NCBI GenBank assembly: GCA_019279435.1
Contig: JAAALK010000287.1
Location: 14,074,162-14,138,161 of the forward strand
Length of the DNA: 64,000 nucleotides
Direction: 5' to 3'
DNA from: Zizania palustris
Lineage: Eukaryota > Streptophyta > Magnoliopsida > Poales > Poaceae
Shown here piece after piece: positions 44,076 through 56,589 of this stretch; position 1 is the stretch's first letter; each line of letters starts with the position of its first letter. The position numbers and the translations under genes are program-made. Below the pieces are notes generated by a model that searched no databases, had not been told where the DNA came from, and was given only the letters and a program-made list of their open reading frames with translations.

Positions 44076-45113
44076 ACACCATCGCCGACGAGGAGCCCGA
44101 ACCACTCCGTCGTCTACCCTCGTCGCCGACCATGCTCCGTCGATCCCTCGCCTCGCCTAAGGTACCGTCGTGACCGCCATAGCGTCCTCTTTCCATTTCT
44201 GGGCTTAGCTAGGGCCACTGTCGCTCGCCGTGGCCCCTGGCCCGCTCGCCGTCGTCGGATAAGATGACTGGCACGGGTCGAGTACCCGTGCCGTGTCGGA
44301 TTCAATCCCGACCGCACGATCGCAATCGAGCGGTGCTAGTTGCTCCACGTGCGCGATCTAATCCGCACCGTCGGATCTGGTCAAAGTGGTACATTTTAAT
44401 CTCGCGCGTTCATTTCCATTTAAAACCCGCACTCGATCTCGTGCGTCCACGTGGTACCCTTTCGCGCGTTTTAATCGTGGCCGTCCGTTATCACTTAAGC
44501 GCCCCGCCTCGCCCTCGCGCGTTGGATCTAGATCCAACGGTCCAGATTGGGCCGGACCACACGCACAATGCGCGGGTTCACCGTGGGCCTGGCTCACCGT
44601 GGACCCGAGGGGATTTAAATTTAGAAATAAATTCCATAAAACTGTTTAAAACTTGAAAAATTCATATCTGGCGCATTTGAACTCTAAAAATTGTCATTTC
44701 AATTCCAGAAATTTTATAATTTTATCCTCTACACTTTAGTTCAATAAAAACAGTATGTTTACTTTAAATTTTTCATGATTATTTAAATAGATATTTAAAT
44801 GCCCTTAGGGTAAAAATGAAAATTCAATTATTTAAATTTCTGTAAAGTCTATATTTATTTTCTTGCTATTCATATACTGAAAACCACTACATTGCCCTTG
44901 AACCCCTCATTTTAAATTGATTAGAATGTTTAAAATGAGACTACTCACATTTAAAACCCTTTTTATAAAGGACAATCTTTCATTATAATTCCTTCTAAAA
45001 AAATTATTTATAAAATAAATCTCAGAAACTTAACAACTTGGTTTTCATTCAATTAAACCAATTTAAACCTATGTGCTTATTATGTGATGTTATATTGTTT
45101 GATTGAATGTTGT

Positions 45114-47128
45114 TGTTGGACCGGAAACGGCGACCAGAGGGGGGGGTGAATGGGAGCTTTTAAAATTTCGGGCTAAAAACTAGCCTTCGGTTTCAGTTCT
45201 GTCTTCTGCGGAACAGGCTTCGAACACTACCTACGGAGGTCTGGTTCGGAGGTCCCTTGACAACTCCGAACGCAGGCTTCGCAGGTCCAAAAGTTCGAAG
45301 CCAAGAAGACTTCGCTCCACTAACAACCCTCGAAAATCTACTCTGCTAAGTCAGTGCAGGCTCCGCACACAGGGTGCATCGAGCAGGCTTTGCACTTCAC
45401 CCTTCGCAAGAGTGGACGACCCTCTGAGGACTTCGACCAAGTACTTGGCAGCAGCAACTGGTGCTGGGCTTCGTACACGAAGGTCCAAACGTACACTAAT
45501 AGACTTCGCTAGGGGCTTCGACACAAGAAGCAAAACGGGCTTCGATCAGGGCTTTGCTAGTAAGCAGTGAGGTCTAGCCTCAAGTTACACAGAGCGAACG
45601 CGCACTGAAAAACACACTTCGCACAAAAACACCCTTCGCCTAGACAGGCTTCGGCGCACTGCAACTGGCGAGGTATGTAAAGCGAGCTCAAGCAAAAAGC
45701 ACACAGAAGCAGGGCTTCGCCGCTTGAACAAGGAACACAATAAAATTGAACTCTGGATGAATACAACGAAGTGTGTGGCTACAGGAGCTCAACATTAAAT
45801 GCTCAAAGTGTTAAATGTTACCTACTGAGCCCCCATATTTATAGCCCACAGTTCACCCAAAGGAATTGACTACTTTACCCCTAGGGTTTACATTGGTTTT
45901 GTCTCTACAGAACTGAGGGGTACAAGAGGTAGTCAACTTTATTGGAGGCTTCTCTGTCAGCCTTTGCAGAGGGGACAACGCCAGCTTTTTGCAGAGCAGA
46001 CACTGTCAGACTTGCAGCCTTTGACCTTTCCGAAGCCCCCCTTCGAACGCGAGGGATGCGGTAGCTTCGGTGAGAAGCTTTGAGCCAGAAGGCCTTCGCG
46101 TCACCGAAGTCAGCCTTCGATACAGTGACGGTTTTGAGCTGAAGCCGTCAAAGCCCTTGGGCCTTCGCACCAACACCTCCGGACTGGACCATCACGGCTT
46201 CGCAGCTACTCCTAGCTCGAACTCCGTCAGTCCGTGTACCGAAGCCATGCAGGCCGAAGTACCACAAGACAACCTCGCTCCGGAGCTAGCCTTGCTCCGA
46301 AGCCTTCCTCACTCCGAAGCCCCACCTTCGGAGTACCACCCTTCGAAGTCCCTCCTTCGTCCAAGGCCTCCGCATGAAGCATTCCATGAGCCCTTCGTCG
46401 CAGTGTCTCTCCCCGAGCACACTCCTCGACGAGCCTCACCCGGACCATGCCTTCGATGCGCCTCGACTTCTGAGACCTTCGTCGGGTACCTTCGAATGTC
46501 ACCCTCCGGAGCACACTTCGAACTCCTTGCCTCCGCAGAGGACTTGATCCATCCAACTTCGAAGTCACTCCATTCGGAGTACCTTCGAAGTGCCTCACCT
46601 CCGAGGACTTTGTCTCGGAGTACCTTCACCCGGAGCTACGCTCCGCACTCTCTGCCTTCTCCTGGCGCACCTCGACCCGAGGACCGACCCGGACCCCTTC
46701 GCAGTCACCGTGACGGAGCTCCCCGCTCCCCTGGCATCAAGCCTCCAGCTTGACCCAGGTTCACCTGCCGCGAACCTGTCCGTCGACTCCGAAGTCCCTG
46801 TGCACCACAGATAAACAGACAAGTGTTTCCAGTACTCCGGAGACCTCTCTGGGTTAGCAACCTCCGGCACACACTCCGGTGTACCGCCCAAAGTACCGAA
46901 GCCTTCGGTACACACCCAGTCATCTTGTGCTGTCGGACCCCTCCGACACGCACACTCCGCTGCAACAGCTGCAGCAACCAAACCACCGAACATACTTCGG
47001 TGAAACCACCTCCGAACACCCTTCGGAGGTCCAACCTCCGAACCCCTTCCGGAGGTACCCCTTCGAACAGAGGTTAAAAGCCTGTCAATCACCCATCACA
47101 AATACTGAAACCAACCCTTGGTTTCTCA
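45114..47128 (-). mobile_element. Solo LTR of the Sirevirus A family
   Basis: 2015 bp, TGTTGGACCGG to TTGGTTTCTCA, flanked by GTTGT (45109-45113, 47129-47133) inside solo LTR C. It matches the 5' LTR of A in reverse over its whole length. No PBS, gag or PPT is attached on either side, so it is the product of LTR-LTR recombination. The TATA box lies on the minus strand at about 45835-45842. Confidence 0.93.
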
Positions 47129-48393
47129 GTTGTATTTTATTTTATTTATATTGGAAAGACTACGACGCCGCCGAGAAGCCGAAATATTACCCGGAAGTTC
47201 CTCCCTCACCCTTCGCTGAACAAGGCAAGTCACCAAACCAATCTTTTGAGCATATTGAACCCATGCTTTATTAAACTATCGCTAAAACACATAGGTTATA
47301 CATGCATTAGTCAAATGAACCCTTACAATATATTTATTTAGGATCCCCCGACCTTGATGTGCAACCCAAGCCATGCTATCTCGCCTAACCTCCTTGTCAC
47401 CACATGATTATTGATATTAGCTAGTGTCCAATGTATTGACACGATCGCTATAGGATAAAAATGAGTCGTAGTAAAATGGTTCTACTATATGATCCCCGTT
47501 ACTTCTTATCCTTGGATTTCTGTTGGTGATGAGTTATGGTTGTGAGTGTATGCATGGTGGGTTCCGGGTGCAAGCTAGGGCATTGGTCGGTAGCACCCGG
47601 GGCACTATAAGGACCGGTCTGAGGGATCCATTGCAATACACTTCCGTACTAACCACAAGTCTAATGGGTAAGTCCTAACTAAGGTATGGAGTGTTCCAAA
47701 CCGAGGCCACCATTTGGAGATGGGTCAAGCAGCACCTGCGGGTGGCTTGTACCAATGTGGCGCAAAAGGGGGTGCGACGTTAGCCGGGATGCGGCCCGGT
47801 GCGCCGGCGAAACCTAGAGCGGGTTGTTATCGCTTGGAGCATTTAATGCCGAGGTTTTGGCACGAGTTCCCATGGTATGGGTCATCTTGTTTGGGATGAG
47901 TGCGTTCCTTGTGGGTACAGTAGTACATCTCTGATCAGAGTCTTAAATCTTTTCGAAAAGCCGAGCCCACGGTCAAGGGCGGGTTGCGTGACATCCCACA
48001 GTTAGATTACTTTGAATATGTATGTGCATGATGGTTTGACATGTAAGGACTGTTGTGCGAGGAGGTAAAATGTACTCCTCGAGTTAGACGATGTTGTTGA
48101 TGCTCATGTTTACTTTTCCGCATGATTAAATCTGACTACACTAAATGCAATAACTGAAAATGTACTTTTCCGCACTGTTAGCCACTACCCTTCCTTGTTT
48201 ATTATCTTGCATTATTATTTGCATTTGCGGTGGCTTGTTGAGTACTTTTTGTACTCATACCCGTTGGACCCCACAGAGGATGCCTACTATGAAGATGGTC
48301 TGGAGTATCGACCCAGTCAAGCAAAGATCCTGAAGAAGGCGTTCGTCATGCTATTTACTTTTATTTATTATTTTTACTTTCAACTCTGATGTA

Positions 48394-48399
48394 ATAAAT
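48394..48399 (+). terminator. AATAAA in solo LTR C
   Basis: AATAAA lies about 120 bases before the LTR end. Used here as evidence for the sense strand of this family; plant polyadenylation signals are loose, so this is weak. Confidence 0.35.
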
Positions 48400-48519
48400 A
48401 TGGTCTGCGTACCATGAATACTGTCGTATGTACGATTGTCGCATGATGAACCTCTTGTATTAATGTCTTTCTTATGAAATTCAATAATGTTCCGATTTTG
48501 GTAAATCGGGGCGCCACAG

Positions 48520-48672
48520 CGACGCTCTCAGGCGATGAGGTTCCAGAACATGCACTACCCATCTTTAGGTTTGCATGAGTCTGAGTTATACTCACGTCCT
48601 ATTTTCGAGGCTCCTCGCACTTCTCAGAGAGGTTTTGCTCCTCGAGGTGTTCACCATGTTCCATATGGTGGT
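48520..48672 (+). pseudogene. Sirevirus A2 gag, continuation
   Basis: After the GCGAC duplication the gag text resumes (RRSQAMRFQNMHYPSLGLHE...GVHHVPYGG). It aligns with A at 27977-28126. It is cut at 48673 by the LTR of Gypsy E. The gag-pol junction of this copy is therefore not visible. Confidence 0.85.
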
Positions 48673-49167
48673 TGTTGGCGCAAATGTTACGCCAACAGGT
48701 TCTCTGAGATCAGGAACGGACAAACAAGGAGTTTGTGTTTTAGGACTACCTCGAGGCTCCGAATTGGATAATAACTCGAGTGGTCCGAATGAGTGTAATG
48801 AACAACTTGTTCTGGATCCCTTTTTACAGGGTACAAAGGGGGGTATTTATAGGTGAAAAAGCATAAGGAAAAGACCTATTTACCCCTAGATTACAACCGA
48901 CATAATGGAATCCATTCGGTACCATAAACAAGGTTATAAAAGGTAAAATACTATAAGGTAGATGGATAAGCTAGACGTCCCATCAATCTTGTCCTTCGGC
49001 TTCGGGGCCTCTATCTTCCATTCGGAGGGTTCACCAAGGCTTCGCATCGCTGCACCCTTCGGCATGGTGACTCACCCTTCGAACCTCTGCTCACTAGCTT
49101 TGGAGTATACTTTAGCCTTTGATGAATTAATCTTTAAGCCCTGGAAATGGAGTAATTTCCCCCAATA
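48673..49167 (-). repeat. 3' LTR of Gypsy E
   Basis: On the minus strand it starts TATTGGGGG, where D has TGTTGGGGG, and ends CGCCAACA. A TATAAATA box lies at 48844-48851 (minus). GTGGT (48668-48672) is the presumed target duplication. Confidence 0.85.
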
Positions 49168-49661
49168 GTAGCCCCTCGAATACGCCTCTCTGTGGTTAAC
49201 CTGTTTAGAAAGAAGGCAGTATACGGAAGGAACATTTCTATTTTTTGAGGCTTAAAGAGGATTTGGGCATGCTGCGACTTAGCCGAGGACTTCGATCCCA
49301 ACGCGTTCGAACCTCCCCCTTCGGGTTCTTGATGCAATGGGAACGCACGTTGGGAAGGGAACGGTCTCAGAGTGCAAACATCGTGGAGCGCCATTAGATT
49401 GTAGCCGTTACAGCGCAAGTAGCCGTTACACTCTGCAAAAAAGGTAACGGTCGATTTTTACGGTGATTGCTCGTCGTTCCAATTATCGGACCCACTTGTC
49501 GGCGACAGAAGCCGAACCTGCAGTGTGAAACCAATCAAAGAGTAGCACTGGACGTGCGGTTATAAAAGGGGAAGACAGGGATTAACCGAGAAATTTTACT
49601 GCATCCATCATTCGTGATTCACTTTCCCCCAATCTTCCAATCTCTTGAGCACCCAAGCGCA
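49168..49661 (+). other. E antisense promoter region
   Basis: A non-coding stretch between the 3' LTR of E and the antisense ATG. It holds the reversed PPT at its left end and CCAATCAAAG (49531) and TATAAAAG (49561) near its right end. Confidence 0.6.
49561..49568 (+). promoter_or_regulatory. TATA box of E antisense gene
   Basis: GGTTATAAAAGGGG lies about 100 bases before the ATG at 49662, with CCAAT 30 bases upstream of it at 49531. This is a standard core promoter layout, independent of the LTR. Confidence 0.65.
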
Positions 49662-50277
49662 ATGGCGAGAACTAGCCACACCACTCTGGCAGCAGCCAAC
49701 ACCCTAGCGCAGAGGCAGGCGTGGGCTGCCTCGGCAGCAGCGGCAATGGCAGGGACCTCGAGCGGAGCTTGGCCCAAGAATCCTCGGGCGCTCCGTCCGC
49801 CCTCCAAGAAGAAGATTGCCCAAAGCTTCCTCATCGGCCAATCCGTGAGCACCGCCGAATCTATTGAAGAAGCCGTGGACGGAAAGCTGGGCGCTGGACT
49901 GAGGACTCGAGTCCCCGGGCCAGAATCAACTCTGAGGCCGCGAAGCGGGGAGGTGGTGGTCTTCGAAGCGTTCTTCGAAGCAGGCTTGGGGCTGCCAGCC
50001 GTGGACTTCTTGGCAGAGGTACTGGAGTTGTTCCACATAACTCTGCCTCAGCTATCCCCCAACGCTATCGCGCGCTTAGCCATCTTCGAATGGGCGCTCC
50101 GGGCAGAGGGATGCGAGGGACACTCCGAAATCTTCGCTGCAACCCACGAAGCAATATGCTAGCCGAAGCCACAAGACGGACCGGGGGATTCCAAGGTGGT
50201 CATAGCCTTCGGCAGCGTCAATTTCCAGCTACGGAGGGAGCATGCTCTCCACTTCCCTGCAAAAGCCATAAATGACA

Positions 50278-52256
50278 TGTTGGACCGGAAACGGCGACCA
50301 GAGGGGGGGTGAATGGGAGCTTTTAAAATTTCGGGCTAAAAACTTAGCCTTCGGTTCTATTCTGTCTTCTGCGGAACAGGCTTCGAACACTACCTTCGAA
50401 GGTCTGGTTCGGAGGTACTTCGACACCTTCGAACACAGGCTTCGGAGAGGCAAAAGTTCGAAGCCAAGAAGACTTCGCTCCTCGAACAACCCTCGAAAAT
50501 CTACTCCGCTCAGTCAGTGCAGGCTCCGCACACGAGGTGCTTCGAGCAGGCTTCGCACTTCACCCTTCGCAAGAGTGGACAGCCCTCTGAGGACTTCGAC
50601 CAAGTACTTGGCGACAGCAACGGGTGCTGGGCTTCGTACCCGAAGGTCTACACGCACACGCAAATGGACTACGCTAAGGGCTTCGACACAAGAAGCACTA
50701 CGGGAATAGAACAGGGCTTCGCTAGTAATCAGCGAGGTCTTGCCTCGTGTTACACAGAGCGACAGCACACTGCAAAGCACACTTCGCGATAAACACACCC
50801 TTCGCCAAGACAGGCTCTGGTGAACTAAAAACTAGCGAGGTATGCAATACGAGCTCAAGCAAAAGCACAAAGAAGCAGGGCTTCGCCGCTTGAACAAGGA
50901 ACACTGAATAAAATGAACTCAGAATGAATACAGCGAGGTCTGTCTACAGGAGCTCAACAGTAAATGCTCAAAGTGTTAAATGTTACCTACCGAGCCCCCA
51001 TATTTATAGCCCACGGCTTCATCCTAAGGAAGTGACTACTTTACCCCTAGGGTTTACAACAGATTTGTCTCTACAGAACTAAGGGGTACAAAAGGTAGTC
51101 CACCTTTATTTTGGAGGCTTCTCTGTCAGCTGCAGAGGGGACAGTGTCAGTCTTTTTCAGAACAGACAGTGTCAGCCTTTACAGAGTTGACTTCTGGAAC
51201 CTCCCAACGCACCCGAAGGTGCGGTAGCTTCGGCGAGAAGCCTGCAGCCTGAAGGCCTTCGCTCCGCCGAAGAATTCCTTCGATACAGTGACGGTTTTAA
51301 GCCGAAGCCGTCAAAGCCCTTGGGCCTTCGCACCACCACCTCCGGAGTGGATCACCACGGCTTCGCAGCTACTCCCAGCTCGAACACCGTCCGTCCGTGT
51401 ACCGAAGCCATGCATGGCCGAAGCACCACAAGTCATCCTCACTCCGAAGCCCACCTTCGGAGTACCACCCTTCGAAGTCCCTCCTTCGTCCAAGGCCTCC
51501 GCATGAAGCATTCCATGAGCACTCCGTCGCAGTGCCTCTCCCCGAGCACACTCTACGACGAGCCTCACCCGGACAATGCCTTCGATGCGCCTCGACTTCT
51601 GAGACCTTCGTCGGGTAACCTTCGAGTGTCTCCCTCCGGAGCACACTTCGAACACCTTGCCTCCGCAGAGGACTTGTTCCACCAACTCCGAAGTCACTCC
51701 ATTCGGAGTACCTTCGAAGTGCCTCACCTCCGAGGACTTTATCTCGGAGTACCTTCAGCCGGAGCCACACTCCGCACTCTCTGCCTTCACCTGGCACGCC
51801 TCGACCCGAGGACCGACCCGGACCACCTTCGCAGCCACCGTGACGGAGCTCCCCGCTCCCCTGGCATCAAGCCACCTGCTTGACCCAGGTTCACCTGGCT
51901 CGAACCCTGTCCGTCGCCTCCGAAGTCCCTGCGCACCACCGACAAACAGACAAGTGTATCCAGTACTCCGGAGACCTCTCCGGGTTAGCATCCTCCGGCA
52001 CACTCTCCGGTGTACCGCCCAAAGTACCGAAGCCATCGGTACGAACCCAGTCATCGTGTACTGTCGGACCCCTCCGACAGGTACACTCCGCTGCACAGCT
52101 GCAGCAAGCAAACACCGAACACACTCCGGTGACACACCTCCGAACACCCTTCGGAGGTACCACCTCCGAAGCCCCTCCGGAGGTACCCTTCGAACAGAGG
52201 GTAAATAATCCTGTCAATCACTCATCACATACACCGAAACCACCCTTGGTTTCTCA
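50278..52256 (-). repeat. 3' LTR of Sirevirus A3
   Basis: 1979 bp. TATA box on the minus strand at 51001-51009. Adjacent internal sequence is the reversed PPT ATCTCCCCCTTG (52257-52268). Confidence 0.95.
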
Positions 52257-53422
52257 ATCTCCCCCTTGATGAGTGCATTGACAACCAAATCCAAGTTCAA
52301 GAAAATTTAAAAAACTTTCAGCACACAAGTGACCATAAAAACTCAGAAAAGAGCCAAAGCATGTCACTTGATAAAAGAAATTTTCTCCCCCTTTGTAAAA
52401 GAGTAAAAGCCCCTTCGGCAAAACTCCCTTTGGATAAAAACTCCCCCTGAGTTGAGCAAATGTTTCTCCCCCTTTATGTCAAAAATCTCTCCCCCTTTAG
52501 AAATAATGCCTTCTTGCAGCAGAGAACATAGCAAAATCTCTCCCCCTTTGGCAATGCAAGCATCAAGGAGCATTCAAAAGATGCAAAGCTTTGAAATGAA
52601 TAGAATTGCAAAGACATATAATGCAAAAATATGCCAAAATTAACACAAATGATCATGTGCTCAGCTCAATTTAACAATCTGTGAAACAAGATGATGGCAT
52701 GTGATTTCGTCATTTTGAAGTAAAAGCATCACCACTTAATCAAAGCAGCTAGACATGTGAAGGCAAGGACTGCGCAAAGCTAACAAATTCTACCCTAGAC
52801 AGACAAGTCTTGTTCAAAAGGAGCTGTGAAAGCAAACTTGATGATCAATTAATTTTGTTGTTCTTTTTCTTAATGCCAGGGGTTATTTGTTTGTCTACCT
52901 TATACTTTCCAATCAGGCCAAGCCTAGGCATGAAAGCCATCTGAAGCTTAAGGCGGTGATTTTGGCATACACTACACTATCCCAGTTCAGACCAATGTGC
53001 AATGGTAAGCGGTCTAGAATAGAGTAGTGCGACAAACAAACCCTCCTGGATCTTTTCATTGAAACCAGACAAATCATGGATTTTGATTTTGATGAGTTAA
53101 TTATTTTGATGAGTATCCATGAATAAAGAACACATTTTTCAAGTTGCATATTTTAGCATCCAAGGAACAGTGTCTTGCTGTCAAGTAGATAAAAGATAGC
53201 TAAAGGCAGTCCAGCCTAAACAAGCTAGATACAAGATTGTGCGGTGAGCAAGTTTTGATTTTAGAAAATAAAACATCATGCACAATCAATGTTCCAGACA
53301 TATTTCACAGAGCTGATCTGTCATGAATTCTTTGAATTAAAAGCAGGCATATAATAGCAAAAGATGTAAGTGCAATTCCACACATAAAGAGCATATGCAA
53401 GACAATTAAAATCAGCTCCCCC
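52257..53422 (-). promoter_or_regulatory. A3 non-coding tail with multiple polypurine tracts
   Basis: TCTCCCCCTTT-type tracts (PPTs on the minus strand) lie at 52257, about 52384, 52440, 52468, 52487 and 52538. No frame of note is present. It matches the tail of A in layout and in flanking sequence. Confidence 0.8.
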
Positions 53423-56400
53423 TCACGGAATGCCATAGGGATGACAAATACCAAGTTCCCCACGCAAGTAAGCAAATCGAGAAGCATCGAGGGGTTTTGT
53501 AAAAATATCGGCAAGCTGGTGTTGGGTATCAACATATTGAAGTTCAATATCACCCTTCTCATTGTGATCTCTGAGAAAATGATACCGTACATCAATGTGT
53601 TTGGTTCTGGAGTGCTGAACCGGGTTGTTTGCAATACAAATAGCACTAGTGTTATCACAGAAAAGTGGAACACTCTTATAATCTAACCCGAAATCCCGCA
53701 AAGTGGAAACCATCCACAAAATCTGAGAGCAACAGCTAGCTGCAGCAACATATTCGGCCTCAGCCGTCGATTGTGCAACACTAGACTGTTTGCGGGAAGA
53801 CCAGCAAACCAGAGACGTACCCAGAAAATGACAAGTACCAGAGGTACTCTTCCTATCAATTCTACACCCAGCAAAATCCGCATCTGAATAACCTCTAAGA
53901 CATAAAGATGAAGATGATGAATACCATATGCCAAATTCAAGGGTGTGTTTGAGATACCTTAAAATGCGCTTAACCGCTTGGCGGTGCGAAGCTCGTGGTG
54001 AAGCCTGAAAACGAGCGCACAGACATACTGCGAAGTGTATGTCCGGCCTCGTGGCAGTCAAGTAGAGGAGGGAGCCGATCATGCTTCGGAACTCCTTCTG
54101 ATCTACGGCTTCTCCATCTTCGTCAGGGTCCAATGCTACAGATGTAGCCATTGGAGTGGCGAGGGGCTTCGCATCGGACATGTCGAATTTCTTGAGCAGG
54201 TCCTTGGTGTACTTTGTCTGGTGGACAAAAGTACCTTGTTTGCTTTGCTTGATTTGCAAACCAAGGAAAAAGGTGAGTTCACCCATCATTGACATTTCAA
54301 ACTCCCTGCTCATGGTATCTGCAAACTCGGCAACTAAAGCATGAGAAGAGCCACCAAAGATGATATCATCCACATAAATCTGCACTAGAAGGAAATCTTT
54401 GCCATGCTTGAGAGTAAACAAAGTTTTATCAACTGAGCCCATCAAGTACCCTCGCTCAAGCAGAAAAGACTTAAGTCTATCATACCAAGCCCGAGGGGCC
54501 TGCTTGAGTCCATAAAGAGCCTTATGAAGTTTAAGGACTTTATGTGGGTACTTGGGGTTTTCAAAACCAGGGGGTTGTTTTACATAAACATCTTCACCTA
54601 TGAAGCCATTAAGAAAAGCACTTTTGACATCCATTTGATAGAGTTTGAATCCCCGGGATGTCGCAAAGGCAAGCAAAATCCTAATGGCCTCAAGGCGAGC
54701 AACAGGTGCAAAAGTTTCAGTAAAATCAATCCCTTCTAGTTGAGAAAAGCCCTGAGCTACAAGTCTAGCCTTATTTCTAACAATTGTTCCATCCTCCCCT
54801 TGTTTATTTTTGAAAATCCATTTTGTTCCAATGAAATGAACATTTGGTGGAGGATCAACTAAAGTCCAGACTTGGTTTCTTTCAAAATTCTCAAGCTCTT
54901 CATGCATGGCATTGATCCAACTAGAATCAGAAAGTGCATGACTAACATCTAAGGGCTCGAAAGAAGCAACAAAAGCAGCATTAGTAAAATGAGCGTGAGA
55001 ACGTGTTACCCTTTGATCAAGCTCACCAATGATCTGCTCGGGAGGGTGCATCCTTTGAACATGATGTGGAGCCTCGCGGCGGGATGCAGTCTCCCCCTCA
55101 ACTTGTGCGTTGGAGTGGTCCAAGATGACCGATGTTGAGGTAGTCGCTTCGGGACCTCGTGCCGAAGTAGTTGAAGCGGGGTCAGCTTCGGGGGTTGACG
55201 TCGAGGGTAGTAGGGGTTCATCCTCGAATTCTCCGGGATCTTCGTCTTCGAATAAAGTCTGTTCCATGTCGTGTTCATTTGCCTGTTCAAAAGCAGAACT
55301 AACAGAGGGGGTTGATTCATCAAAAGTCACATCACATGACTCGATGACAGTGTTAGTTTCCAAGTTATAAACACGATAAGAATGACCATGAGTTGTATAA
55401 CCCAAAAAGATCCCGTCAGAAGATCGCGACTCAAATTTATCCAAGTTACCACGTTTTAGGATAAAGCAGCGACAGCCAAAAACTCGAAGATGAGTAACCT
55501 TGGGCTGTCTCCCAAAACGCAGCTCATAAGATGTCAAATTTAAAATTGAGCGCAAGAAAATTCGGTTTGAGATGTAACAAGCAGTGTTCATGGCCTCAGC
55601 CCAGAATTTTCTAGGAGTCCTATGCTCATCAAGCATCGTCCTAGCCATCTCAACCAAAGTGCGGTTTTTCCTCTCAACAACACCGTTTTGTTGAGGAACC
55701 CGCGGAGCAGAGAATTGATGTTCTATGCCATGCTCCATGCAAAAGTCAACAAAGAGACTGTTTTGAACTCGGTGCCATTATCGCTTCGAATGAATTTTAA
55801 TGCACCAGGGAGTTCTGTAAAAAGTCTCAAAGCCAAGCTCCGAAAGTGTGAAAACACTTCATCCTTGCTGGCAAGAAAGAAGACCCAAGAGTAGCGAGAG
55901 AAATCGTCGACTATAACAAGTACATACCACTTGCCGCCTAAAGAACTAACCCGAGAAGGACCTACAGTGTCCATATGGAGAAGTTCTCCGGGCTGTTCAG
56001 TCATCACAGTGGTGACTGGCGAATGCGAAGCGGCAATCATTTTTCCATGTCGACAAGGAGCGCAAACTAAATTCTTCTCAAACTTGAGCTTGGGCAATCC
56101 TCGGATCAAGCCTAGGGCGCTCAGACGAGCGAGCAACTCAAAGCTCATATGCCCCAGTCTCCTATGCCATTTCCAAAGCTCAGAAGTCGAATGTGCAACA
56201 AGACAATGAGAAGAACCAGACGACTCTGAAAAATCAGCTCCAAAAACTCTCCCAACCCTAAAGATCTTACACACAACAACGCCATCAGAATTGAGCACTT
56301 GCGAAGTATCGCGATGAAATCGCACTTCGAAGCCCTCATCAAGTAACTGAGATACAGACAGCAAATTGTATCCCAGGTTCTCAACCAAAGCAACATCTTT

Positions 56401-56589
56401 GAGAGTGAAATTCGAGTTAATTCTTACCACACCTTTACCTTTCACTCTACTCCTTCGATTGTTTCCGAAGGTGATATGTTCCCTTTGCTTGGTTGTAGTG
56501 AGGCTGGAGAACCAAGCTGCATCTCCGGTCATGTGGCGCGAACAACCGGAGTCCATGATCCACGTGCCCTCCAAGCCTCGACCTGTCGC
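53423..56589 (-). pseudogene. Sirevirus A3 pol (one frameshift)
   Basis: Open in two overlapping pieces, 56574-55723 and 55738-53423. The first has protease DSGCSRHMTGD, the GAG-pre-integrase zinc region and the start of the integrase core (VDDFSRYSW, FIRSDNGTEFK). A one-base deletion in an A run at about 55760, relative to A, shifts the frame. The second has the rest of integrase (NGVVERKNRTLVEMA), RT with YVDDIIFGGSS, and RNase H ending ADIFTKPLD. The RT-RNase H part is intact, with CGA where A has a stop. The protein would process gag, copy RNA and integrate the DNA. Apart from the frameshift and the leading UAG it looks functional. Confidence 0.92.

Larger units (their letters stand above)
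37682..48519 (+). mobile_element. Solo LTR C (3.4 kb) with two nested insertions
   Basis: It begins TGTAACACCCC and ends GGGGCGCCACA, flanked by GCGAC (37677-37681 and 48520-48524) inside the A2 gag. Removing G1 (38629-44075) and the solo Sirevirus LTR (45114-47128) with their duplications leaves 37682-38628, 44081-45113 and 47134-48519, about 3.37 kb. These align end to end with the reverse complement of 6889-10292. TTATTTAAA near 38401 and AATAAA at 48394-48399 suggest the plus strand is sense. The GC-rich centre has no frame shared intact by both copies. Confidence 0.85.
34870..48672 (+). mobile_element. Sirevirus A2, partial, interrupted by C and E
   Basis: A second copy of the A family, inserted in B next to A. 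Its LTR starts TGAGAAACAAAGG at 34870. Only about 780 bases of LTR remain before a direct fusion to gag at 35645-35651. Gag runs to 37681, is split by solo LTR C with duplication GCGAC, resumes at 48520, and is cut again at 48673 by Gypsy E. The rest lies outside the window. The presumed target duplication is GCATC (34865-34869); its partner is not visible. Confidence 0.85.

Noticed and set aside
45114..47128. Second end of a full Sirevirus pairing with another LTR in the window
   Set aside because: It has its own perfect GTTGT duplication on both sides and no internal sequence, so it is a solo LTR.
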